A stretch of 6,766 nucleotides of DNA, taken from assembly GCA_034659475.1 (NCBI GenBank), contig JAYEHK010000007.1, positions 1 through 6,766 of the forward strand, written 5' to 3'. Positions within the stretch are counted from its first letter, which is position 1; every line of letters starts with the position of its first letter. Both the position numbers and the translations under genes were made by a program. The stretch is from JAYEHK01 sp034659475. Lineage in GTDB: Bacteria > Bacillota > Syntrophomonadia > Syntrophomonadales > Syntrophomonadaceae. The notes under the pieces were generated by a model, which saw nothing but the letters and a program-made list of their open reading frames with translations, was not told the origin of the DNA and searched no databases. Shown here one piece after another: positions 1 to 5,540 of the stretch.

Positions 1-165
1 TCCGTGGGGCTCGCCCCCTTTTCCCGATTGTCTTCACAGAGTGTTACAACCTTAATCGCGAACATCGTGAGCATCAGTGGTGCTCTTGAGTGCTCCCATG
101 CTCCGCCAACGCTTCCAGAATAATTATGCATTCAAACAGAAAAATTTGGGGTTTTTGCAATGGAA
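1..165. other. Unassigned GC-rich left edge
   Basis: No gene can be assigned here. Positions 1-120 are about 55% GC (66 of 120), whereas 121-180 are about 23%, so composition changes sharply near position 120-125. One plus frame is open from the edge to a stop at about 121-123. A minus frame runs open from an ATG near 131 to the edge, with no ribosome binding site in front of it. Neither translation is recognisable. Short GC-rich inverted repeats are present: GGGGC/GCCCC near 6-17 and GAGCA/TGCTC near 69-87. It could be the end of a mobile element or of a neighbouring gene, but the window is too short to decide. No clear terminator for the minus-strand gene ending at 166 is visible. Confidence 0.4.
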
Positions 166-1983
166 TCAAAAATTTAAATTTTTAAGAAATATATCCTGAA
201 AGTCCTTCTGTTCAGCCAGTTCCACATATCTAACATTTTCTTTTAATGACCTGCTTTCTTTCATTTTATCATCAAAAAGCAAGGCCAGAATCGCACCTTG
301 TGCCGCTGCGTTACCAATATTTATGATTTTATCCGTTTCTACTTCTGGCAATAAACCAATCCTCATCATACTTTCAGAACGCAGATAATTGCCAAAGGCT
401 CCTGCCAAATAAACAGGTCCCAGTTCTTCCTTAGATATATTCGCGTGTGCCATTATTAAATCAATCGCGCTTTTAATTGCTGATTTAGCCAGCTGTATCT
501 GGCGAACGTCTTCCTGGGTAAGTATCAACGGAGAAGCGGAAGCCGTCATGGTCCCCTTAATCAGAACCAGTTCTTCCCCCCACAATCCCTGTTCAACCTG
601 AAATATTTCTCTGGCCCGTTGGCTAAACGCGCCATTCTCTTCAATACAACCCATCCTCAAAAGAACTGCAATTAGATCAATAATACCTGATCCACAGAGT
701 CCTCTGGGAAGTCCATTGCCGATAACCGAAAACTGTAATCGATCCTCCTCGGTATAAACACGGTCAATAGCACCCTCTCCTGCCCTCATACCACATGTAA
801 TTGCGCCGCCTTCGAAAGCAGGACCAGCTGCCGCTGACGCTGCCCACATTGCCCCATTATGTCCGAGCACGATTTCACCATTGGTGCCAATATCAATTAA
901 AAGGAAAGATTTTATTTCTTTACCAATTGTCAGTAAACAGGAAGTAGTGTCTGCCCCTACAAAACCTCCCAGCTGCGGAAGTATCCAGACCCGACCTATT
1001 GGATTAATCTGTAGTCCAAGTTGTTCACCGGAATAAGTCATTTCGTCAGAAAACATTCCTGCATAAGGTGCCAGTGCAAAACCTGTAGTGGCAACGCCTA
1101 AAAAAAGATGCAACATAACCGGATTTCCCACAACAGTTACCTTAAAAAGCATATTAGATTGTAACGCGGTTTTTTCCACCAACTCATCTATCATATGATT
1201 AACATTATTAATAAGAATACGATGCAATGTTTCCAAACCATTCTCATGTTCTACACAATAGCTAACCCTGGAAATAATGTCTTCGCCATAGATTCTTTGC
1301 ATATTTGTATGAGAAGAGACCGCCATTACTTCACCGTTTTCCAGGTCAACGAGCGCAGCAAACAGACTGGTTGAGCCCAAATCTAGAGCAATCCCATACA
1401 GGGTTTGCTTTTTTTTCATTACATACGATATTTTCTTCTTTTCCAGCACAATTCCGCATAGTTCTATTGTCGGTCTTCCTGGTCGGTCTAATTGTGTCAG
1501 GTCATTAAAATTCTCAACACTTATTTCTACAGAAAAATCAGGTAAAGCAGATTTAATCCGATCAAAGATAGGTATTGGAAATTCCTTCTGTAAACCCGAA
1601 ATATAAAACTGTCTAATCCCAACATCCGATTGGTTAGGTATCTGTGTTTCATAAAGACAGAGTCCTTTTTTAGCCCAATGAAACGGCTTCTCATGATCCA
1701 GACAAACCTCAACATCTCCATTTGCAATACATTGGCAGGCCAATCTATACCCGTTTTTCAATTCATCAGGAATGAGAAATTCTTGCTCATTAGGGGCAAT
1801 GCTGCTAACATCTCCACGAACCCTAACCTTACATTTCCCACAGGTTCCCTGTCCTCCACAGCTGCCACCGGTTTCCCAGCCCGTCGTTTGCAGAGCTTCC
1901 CACAAAGTCTTGCCTTTCACAATCCAGTATGCGTGTTTTGTTCCATCTGGTTCAACAATTGTCAATCGTACCTGTTCGTCCAT
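166..1983 (-). CDS. RACo-like corrinoid activation protein (2Fe-2S + ASKHA ATPase)
   Basis: 605 residues. The N-terminal domain (about 5-95) is a plant-type [2Fe-2S] ferredoxin: C42, C48 and C51 form C-x5-C-x2-C and C83 is the fourth ligand. A linker (about 96-190) leads to an ASKHA ATPase domain (about 195-575). That domain has two phosphate-binding motifs, DLGST (201-205) and DIGTNGE (364-370), plus CGSGIID (430-436) and an AGAFGN motif (527-532). This order matches RACo, the reductive activator of corrinoid proteins, which uses ATP to drive electrons from the iron-sulfur cluster onto inactive Co(II) corrinoids and restore methyl-accepting Co(I). The protein should be cytoplasmic, as no signal or membrane segment is seen. 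The start is supported by AGGTG five bases before the ATG. The length is normal for the family and the frame is intact. No corrinoid protein or methyltransferase is in the window, so the partner (CO dehydrogenase/acetyl-CoA synthase CFeSP, an O-demethylase or a methylamine system) cannot be stated. Confidence 0.88.
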   Translation of the reverse strand: MDEQVRLTIVEPDGTKHAYWIVKGKTLWEALQTTGWETGGSCGGQGTCGKCKVRVRGDVSSIAPNEQEFLIPDELKNGYRLACQCIANGDVEVCLDHEKPFHWAKKGLCLYETQIPNQSDVGIRQFYISGLQKEFPIPIFDRIKSALPDFSVEISVENFNDLTQLDRPGRPTIELCGIVLEKKKISYVMKKKQTLYGIALDLGSTSLFAALVDLENGEVMAVSSHTNMQRIYGEDIISRVSYCVEHENGLETLHRILINNVNHMIDELVEKTALQSNMLFKVTVVGNPVMLHLFLGVATTGFALAPYAGMFSDEMTYSGEQLGLQINPIGRVWILPQLGGFVGADTTSCLLTIGKEIKSFLLIDIGTNGEIVLGHNGAMWAASAAAGPAFEGGAITCGMRAGEGAIDRVYTEEDRLQFSVIGNGLPRGLCGSGIIDLIAVLLRMGCIEENGAFSQRAREIFQVEQGLWGEELVLIKGTMTASASPLILTQEDVRQIQLAKSAIKSAIDLIMAHANISKEELGPVYLAGAFGNYLRSESMMRIGLLPEVETDKIINIGNAAAQGAILALLFDDKMKESRSLKENVRYVELAEQKDFQDIFLKNLNF

Positions 1984-2065
1984 TCCTTCACCTACTGTCT
2001 GTCAGAAATGTCTCGTAATTTTGTATTCCTTAAATAGAAAATGCATTTCTTCAACAAAAGCCATC

Positions 2066-2093
2066 ATTATGATGAATTTTTCCTTTATGACAA
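2066..2093 (-). promoter_or_regulatory. Candidate sigma-70 promoter for the RACo-like gene
   Basis: On the minus strand, TTGTCA (2093-2088) and CATAAT (2071-2066) are separated by 16 bp, about 80 bp before the start codon at 1983. The -10 hexamer lies inside a 13-bp palindrome, CATCATTATGATG (2062-2074), so a bound repressor could block it. Both elements are read from sequence only. Confidence 0.45.
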
Positions 2094-2216
2094 TTACGTC
2101 TTAAATACTCTGCCTAAATAGTAACAGATTTTTCTTTTTTTTTATATATAACTTTAATATTGGTTAACCTATGGAACCTATAGAAATGACTGCATTTAAT
2201 GATACATTTGGCCAAG

Positions 2217-2240
2217 AAAAAAAGGCGGCCACAGCCGCCT
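2217..2240 (-). terminator. Rho-independent terminator of the small membrane protein gene
   Basis: Read on the minus strand, arms AGGCGGC and GCCGCCT (7 bp, loop TGTG) are followed directly by a run of T residues. It begins 11 bases after the stop codon at 2252. It separates this gene from the RACo-like gene downstream, so the two are probably separate transcripts. Confidence 0.88.
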
Positions 2241-2251
2241 ATATTATTGGT

Positions 2252-2575
2252 CTATTCTGGCTTGTTTGCTGCCATTAATGCAAAAGCAAAAACAAACACC
2301 CATGCCAGTGATGCTGCAAGTGCTACCGTTGCACCGCTCCAATCTCCAGTAGTGTGAATGAGCGCGTTTCCTTTACTGTAAAGAAGATTGAAAACAACCA
2401 ATCCCACACCAGTAAGAATAAAAATCCATTTCTTGAGTGAACCAGATAGTTGAAATCCTTTTGCCCATGAGCAAAATTTTAAAAATATGTAAGTTGCTAA
2501 AAATACGCCTAATATACTAAAAACAGGATTTGATGCTAATCCACTACCTGCTGCGGATGAACCAAAAAGAATCAA
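2252..2575 (-). CDS. Small three-helix membrane protein of unknown function
   Basis: 107 residues; the family is not recognised. Three hydrophobic stretches are visible at about residues 18-35, 50-66 and 82-102. A basic patch (KFCSWAKG, then SLKK) lies between the first two and a polar loop (SKGN to GDWS) between the last two. The protein therefore probably sits in the cytoplasmic membrane with no large soluble domain. The start is TTG, chosen because GGAGGTG (2590-2584) stands 8 bases before it and no in-frame ATG precedes it after the upstream stop. It has its own promoter (2615-2643) and terminator (2217-2240), so it looks like a single-gene unit. Its position upstream of the corrinoid activator, in the same orientation, could hint at a link, but the terminator argues against co-transcription. 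No catalytic motif is seen. Confidence 0.75.
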   Translation of the reverse strand: MILFGSSAAGSGLASNPVFSILGVFLATYIFLKFCSWAKGFQLSGSLKKWIFILTGVGLVVFNLLYSKGNALIHTTGDWSGATVALAASLAWVFVFAFALMAANKPE

Positions 2576-2583
2576 AACAAAGT

Positions 2584-2590
2584 CACCTCC
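2584..2590 (-). promoter_or_regulatory. Ribosome binding site that fixes a TTG start
   Basis: GGAGGTG on the minus strand, 8 bases before the TTG at 2575. It is near-perfectly complementary to the 16S 3' end and is the main reason for choosing the non-ATG start. Confidence 0.85.
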
Positions 2591-2614
2591 CTCATTAATC
2601 TCTACCTGTTTACT

Positions 2615-2643
2615 ATTGTATTACTATGCATAAATCAAAACAA
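2615..2643 (-). promoter_or_regulatory. Candidate sigma-70 promoter of the small membrane protein gene
   Basis: TTGTTT (2643-2638) and TACAAT (2620-2615) on the minus strand are separated by 17 bp. The -10 lies about 40 bases from the TTG start, leaving room for a short leader carrying the GGAGGTG site. Four of six and five of six bases match the consensus hexamers. Confidence 0.5.
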
Positions 2644-2852
2644 CCCATTTTTATGCAAACACAAAAGCAAACCAATATTATTTCTATTTTATGGTAATTA
2701 TTCTCCAAGTTATTTATTTTTCCTTCTCTTTAATTATATTTTTTATATTTTTTACTACCATTGTCATATTCACCTCATAAAAAAGCGAACCTATTCTACC
2801 CTATTTTACAAAGCAATAAGTAATGACACCTAAAACAATCCTTGATTTACCT

Positions 2853-2881
2853 TTGATTCAAAAGTATTCATACGGTATAAT
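2853..2881 (+). promoter_or_regulatory. Sigma-70 promoter of rnpB
   Basis: TTGATT (2853-2858), a 17-bp spacer, then a consensus TATAAT (2876-2881). The expected start site, about seven bases further on, coincides with the first base of the P1 helix at 2888. Promoter and RNA end therefore support each other. Confidence 0.9.
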
Positions 2882-2887
2882 AGCAAA

Positions 2888-3224
2888 GGTAAGTAAATCA
2901 GATAGTCGCAGGTATTTATACCTGAGGAAAGTCGGAGCTCCACAGGGCAGGGTGCTGGATAACGTCCAGTGGGGGCGACCCCAAGGCTAGTGCCACAGAA
3001 ACAGACCGCCTCCTTCGGGAGGTAAGGGTGGAACGGTGAGGTAAGAGCTCACCAGCAGGCAGGTGACTGTCTGGCTCGGTAAACCCCACCTGGAGCAAGA
3101 CCAAATAGAGGAACACAGGAAGTTGCCCGCTTCGTTCCCGGGTGTGTCGCTGGAGGTATCAGGCAACTGATATCCAAGATAGATGACTATCAAATACAGA
3201 ACTCCGCTTATAGATTTGCTTACT
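2888..3224 (+). ncRNA. rnpB: RNase P RNA, bacterial type A
   Basis: This is the catalytic RNA that, with the RnpA protein, removes 5' leaders from precursor tRNAs. Several universally conserved blocks are visible: GAGGAAAGTC (2924-2933), CAGGGCAGGGTGCTGG just after it, GAGCAAGACCAAATAG (3093-3108) and ACAGAACTCCGCTTATAG (3196-3213). The ends are set by P1, where the 12 bases at 2888-2899 pair with 3213-3224 (one internal G-U and a G-U at the end). Other helices can be traced: P3 (AGGTAT/ATACCT near 2910-2922), a CCTCC-TTCG-GGAGG hairpin near 3008-3022, and P18 (about 3155-3176) with a GCAA tetraloop. About 337 nt with this layout fits the ancestral type A fold, which is usual in Clostridia; Bacillus has type B. 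Confidence 0.97.
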
Positions 3225-3238
3225 TTTTTATTATCATT

Positions 3239-3296
3239 TAAGAAAATCTCGCCATTTATTAAACCTCCGGGGAAAACAAAAGGCGAGATTTTCTTA
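3239..3296. terminator. Probable bidirectional terminator after rnpB
   Basis: A perfect 15-bp inverted repeat (arms 3239-3253 and 3282-3296) encloses a 28-base loop. In either direction the GC-rich stem core (TCTCGCC/GGCGAGA) is followed by TTTTCTTA, so it could stop transcription from both sides. The loop is longer than usual. The pyrimidine run at 3224-3229 right after P1 may also mark the rnpB end. No protein-coding explanation is convincing. Confidence 0.6.
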
Positions 3297-3444
3297 TATA
3301 CATCTTAAATATTTGCATTCTAACCCCCATGCCCGCAGGACACCACAACCCATGAAAATAAGTTAGTGGTTAGGGGTTAGTCGCTATGCGCTAGGCATTG
3401 CCCTTACTCCTCACCCCTCACAAAAAAAGTCTGCGTCTATTAAA

Positions 3445-3543
3445 AACCTATTTTCTAATTAACCCACTTCAACGTTCCAACTGTCCAACTAACCAACTGT
3501 CCAACTAATAATTCCGCTTATACTTAACCTATTTTCTAATTAA
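3445..3543. repeat. 18-bp direct repeat pair
   Basis: AACCTATTTTCTAATTAA occurs at 3445-3462 and again, unchanged, at 3526-3543, 81 bp apart. The second copy stops four bases before the stop codon of the minus-strand gene ending at 3547. It is part of the repeat patchwork between rnpB and that gene. Confidence 0.85.
3477..3508. repeat. Short tandem repeat (two 16-bp units)
   Basis: CCAACTGTCCAACTAA is repeated head to tail at 3477-3492 and 3493-3508. Each unit is itself two octamers (CCAACTGT, CCAACTAA), giving four CCAACTNN octamers. It resembles slippage-prone intergenic repeats and contains no gene. Confidence 0.9.
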
Positions 3544-3546
3544 AGA

Positions 3547-3759
3547 TCATTTAAGATTATTATCAGGATTCCTATCGGGATTAGAACGCAAAAAATTTTT
3601 TCCTTCCCATTTTTGGACATGATAATCAGGATATTCCCCCATTTCTATCTTCTGAATAAATTCTTGCTTACTCATCTCCAGCTCAGTATTCACATCTTTG
3701 AATCGTTGATTTTCTCCTTGTGAATTTTCACGGATCACGATTACTTTTTGCTTCAACAT
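3547..3759 (-). CDS. Small DUF3892-like protein
   Basis: 70 residues from the ATG at 3759. That start has a very strong site, AGGAGGAAGGAT, directly before it; the same frame is open another 23 codons upstream (to 3828) but without a comparable site. The product starts KVIVIRENSQGE, has a charged middle (EMSKQEFIQKIEMGEY) and ends NFLRSNPDRNPDNN. An N-terminal beta strand, a helix region and a terminal LRSNPD-type motif are typical of the DUF3892 family, short proteins of about 70-80 residues with no established role. No signal peptide or membrane segment is seen. It is monocistronic in the window and points away from the thiolase operon. The family call rests on remembered motif resemblance, so it is moderate; that it is a real gene is more certain. 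Confidence 0.65.
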   Translation of the reverse strand: MLKQKVIVIRENSQGENQRFKDVNTELEMSKQEFIQKIEMGEYPDYHVQKWEGKNFLRSNPDRNPDNNLK

Positions 3760-3977
3760 ATCCTTCCTCCTAATCATTTGAAATATTTGTTTACCTGTAT
3801 TATCCCTGATGTTGCTAATAAGATACACAATGAAATCATCATCTATGATCTAGCTTATTGAATATTATCAACTGCTAGAAGTTTTCGCCCTATTTCTGCA
3901 CATTTTTCAATCCCACACATGCTATTATTGTTTAACAATATGAAATATTTTGTATATTATGTAAATAATTTATATTC

Positions 3978-3989
3978 TGCATTTTTGCA
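3978..3989. promoter_or_regulatory. Putative activator site 1 (TGCATTTTTGCA)
   Basis: Palindrome with arms TGCA/TGCA around TTTT, part of a set of three related sites. Its centre is 20 bp from the next copy, about two helical turns. Such sites upstream of a -24/-12 promoter are typical for enhancer-binding activators; the activator itself is not in the window. Confidence 0.45.
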
Positions 3990-3995
3990 ACTTAC

Positions 3996-4011
3996 ATTGC
4001 ATTTTAGCAAT
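3996..4011. promoter_or_regulatory. Putative activator site 2 (ATTGC-N6-GCAAT)
   Basis: Perfect 5-bp arms around ATTTTA. It is the most complete of the three related palindromes and shares the GCATTTT-N-GC core with site 1. Confidence 0.5.
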
Positions 4012-4080
4012 ACAACATCTTGATACTGAACAAAACAGATTCATTGGTAACAAAAAATCGCTTTCATTTTCGTTTAGCTT

Positions 4081-4092
4081 TTGCATTTGCAA
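4081..4092. promoter_or_regulatory. Putative activator site 3 (TTGCATTTGCAA)
   Basis: Arms TTGCA/TGCAA with a spacing two bases shorter than in sites 1 and 2. It lies 64 bp upstream of the -24/-12 element and its centre is 83 bp from that of site 2, close to eight helical turns. The shorter spacing makes it the weakest member. Confidence 0.35.
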
Positions 4093-4155
4093 TATAATCC
4101 CAGAAGACATGATTAGGCAATCGCACTATTTCCGGTTTTTAACATTTCTTAGAAT

Positions 4156-4172
4156 TGGTATGGTTTTTGCTT
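4156..4172 (+). promoter_or_regulatory. Sigma-54 (-24/-12) promoter of the thiolase operon
   Basis: TTGGTATGGTTTTTGCTT (from 4155) matches the sigma-54 consensus TGGCACG-N4-TTGCW well. It has the invariant GG (4157-4158) and GC (4169-4170) exactly 10 bp apart, the A and G of the -24 block, and TTGCT at -12. Transcription would begin about 12 bases after the GC, leaving a leader of about 130 bases before the ATG at 4315. Related palindromes upstream strengthen the call. Confidence 0.65.
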
Positions 4173-4314
4173 GTTATTGTATCAATCAGATCTTTAAAAG
4201 AGCGACGAATGACCCTAACCACATCAGAATTATTAACTTGATTAGTTTTAATCATCACCATTTCAACAGTGGGGTCTTTCAAAAAATAATTAGAAAATGA
4301 GAGGAGTGTATTGA

Positions 4315-5514
4315 ATGAAGGATGTCGTTATTGTTAGCGCTTGCAGAACAGCAATTGGTAAATTTTTAGGAAGTCTTAAGGATGTGCAAGCGAAAGATCT
4401 GGCCATCACTGCCGGAAAAGAAGCCATTGCACGTGCTGGTATCTCCGCAGACATCATCGATGAGATTGTAATGGGAGAGGTATTTCCCCATATGCAGGGT
4501 TCTCTTCCCTCCAGACAGGTGGGCATGGCCCTGGGTCTTCCAGAAAGAAGCGGGGCATGCAATGTCAATCAGAACTGCACCTCGGCTATGCGAGCTTTAG
4601 AAATTGCCTGCCACAATATTATGCTGGAGAAAACAGATATCGGCCTGGTGGTTGGGGTTGAAAGTATGACCAATGCACCGTACATGTTACCAAAGGCAAG
4701 AATGGGCTATCGTATGAACGCAGGATCTGTAGAAGATGCCATGATTCATGACGGTCTGTTTGATGGACTGGTTCCTGGACATATGGGAATCACTGCTGAA
4801 AACATAGCTGAAAGATACGGAATCACTCGTGAAGAGTGTGACCAGCTTGCTCTGATAAGCCACCAACGTGCTACCCGTGCTGTAAAGGAAGGCACATTCA
4901 AGCGTGAAATCGTCCCCGTGGAGATCAAAAGTAAAAAGAGCGTAAAGCTCTATGAAAACGACGAACATATGATTCCTGATGCCAGCCTGGAGACAATGTC
5001 CAAATTACCTTCAGCCTTTAAAAAAGGTGGCGTGGTAACCGCGGCTAATGCCTCTGGAATCAATGATGCCGCTGCAGCTGTAGTGGTCATGTCCAAAGAA
5101 AAAGCAGCTGAACTCGGTATCAAGCCATTAATGAAGCTTATTAATATTTGCGGAGAAGGGGTAGATCCAAAAGTAATGGGACTCGGCCCCGCTGTTGCAA
5201 TTCCCAAGGTTTTGAAACAGGCCGATATGAGATTTGAAGACATTGAATACTGGGAAATTAATGAAGCTTTTGCCGCCCAATTCCTTGGGGTAGGCAGGAT
5301 GTTAAAAGAAAACTATGGCATTGAACTGGATTTGGAAAAATGCAATCATAACGGGTCAGGAATTGCACTGGGCCATCCCGTTGGCTGTACGGGTTTGCGA
5401 ATCATTGTATCGCTTTACTATGAAATGGAACGACTAAACCTAACCGTGGGCGGAGCTTCTCTATGCGTAGGAGGCGGACCTGCAATGGCATCCCTATGGA
5501 CCAGAGACATCTAA
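4315..5514 (+). CDS. Thiolase / acetyl-CoA C-acetyltransferase
   Basis: 399 residues, full length for a biosynthetic/degradative thiolase. It cleaves 3-ketoacyl-CoA with CoA to acetyl-CoA and a shortened acyl-CoA, or condenses two acetyl-CoA in reverse. The nucleophilic cysteine is C88 in VNQNCTSAMRALEIA. The other active-site elements are NEAFAAQ (316-322), NHNGSGIALGHPVGCTG (344-360, H354) and the second cysteine C384 in CVGGG. The N-terminal half (1-about 260) and C-terminal half are the two thiolase-fold repeats. AGAGGAG stands 8 bases before the ATG. The acyl-CoA dehydrogenase follows after 40 bases and is clearly co-transcribed; a sigma-54-type promoter lies upstream. The C-terminal end reads GGGPAMASLW where the classical PhaA/AtoB type has GGGxGxA, so this is a divergent subgroup. 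Substrate chain length cannot be told from sequence. Confidence 0.93.
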   Translation: MKDVVIVSACRTAIGKFLGSLKDVQAKDLAITAGKEAIARAGISADIIDEIVMGEVFPHMQGSLPSRQVGMALGLPERSGACNVNQNCTSAMRALEIACHNIMLEKTDIGLVVGVESMTNAPYMLPKARMGYRMNAGSVEDAMIHDGLFDGLVPGHMGITAENIAERYGITREECDQLALISHQRATRAVKEGTFKREIVPVEIKSKKSVKLYENDEHMIPDASLETMSKLPSAFKKGGVVTAANASGINDAAAAVVVMSKEKAAELGIKPLMKLINICGEGVDPKVMGLGPAVAIPKVLKQADMRFEDIEYWEINEAFAAQFLGVGRMLKENYGIELDLEKCNHNGSGIALGHPVGCTGLRIIVSLYYEMERLNLTVGGASLCVGGGPAMASLWTRDI

Positions 5515-5540
5515 AAGGGACGCTTCCCACCATGAATATG

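Larger units (their letters stand above)
3297..3546. other. Repeat-rich intergenic region without a gene
   Basis: No coding frame or RNA gene is supported. Besides the two direct-repeat types, it holds an inverted pair CTAACCCC (3320-3327) and GGGGTTAG (3373-3380). It also holds a GC-skewed stretch at about 3361-3420, with G/T-rich runs turning into C/T-rich runs around TCGCTATGCGCTA. The stretch 3511-3556 shares blocks with the 3' end of rnpB. It looks like decayed or slippage-generated intergenic repeat sequence, and no transposase is present. Confidence 0.6.
3760..4314. other. Divergent intergenic region with regulatory elements
   Basis: 555 bp of AT-rich DNA lie between the DUF3892-like gene (leftward) and the thiolase operon (rightward). 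It holds a 15-bp palindrome TATTGTTTAACAATA (3926-3940), three TTGCA/TGCAA palindromes, a TATAAT (4093-4098) without a good -35, and a sigma-54-type promoter (4156-4172). An open frame at 4109-4300 has no ribosome binding site and runs through the sigma-54 element, so it is not taken as a gene. Confidence 0.6.

Noticed and set aside
1305..2104. Plus-strand open frames over the corrinoid activator gene
   Set aside because: They are opposite-strand shadows of a full-length gene with recognised domains, and no translation signals support them.
2916..3193. Minus-strand open frames across the rnpB region
   Set aside because: They lie antisense to a clearly recognised structured RNA and have no ribosome binding sites.
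3477..3508. CRISPR-like array
   Set aside because: The units are 8-16 bp and directly adjacent with no spacers, so this is a simple tandem repeat.
3760..3828. Longer start for the DUF3892-like protein, 23 codons upstream
   Set aside because: The internal ATG at 3759 has a near-perfect AGGAGG site, and the extra residues do not resemble the family N terminus.
4093..4098. TATAAT as a sigma-70 promoter for the thiolase operon
   Set aside because: No acceptable -35 hexamer lies 15-19 bp upstream and there is no TG extension at the right spacing. A weak second promoter cannot be fully excluded.
4239..4254. TGATTA/TAATCA hairpin in the thiolase leader as an attenuator
   Set aside because: The stem is six A/T-rich pairs with no T run, too weak to act as a terminator.
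4109..4300. 63-codon open frame ahead of the thiolase gene
   Set aside because: It has no ribosome binding site and an unrecognisable composition, and it runs through the sigma-54 promoter element.
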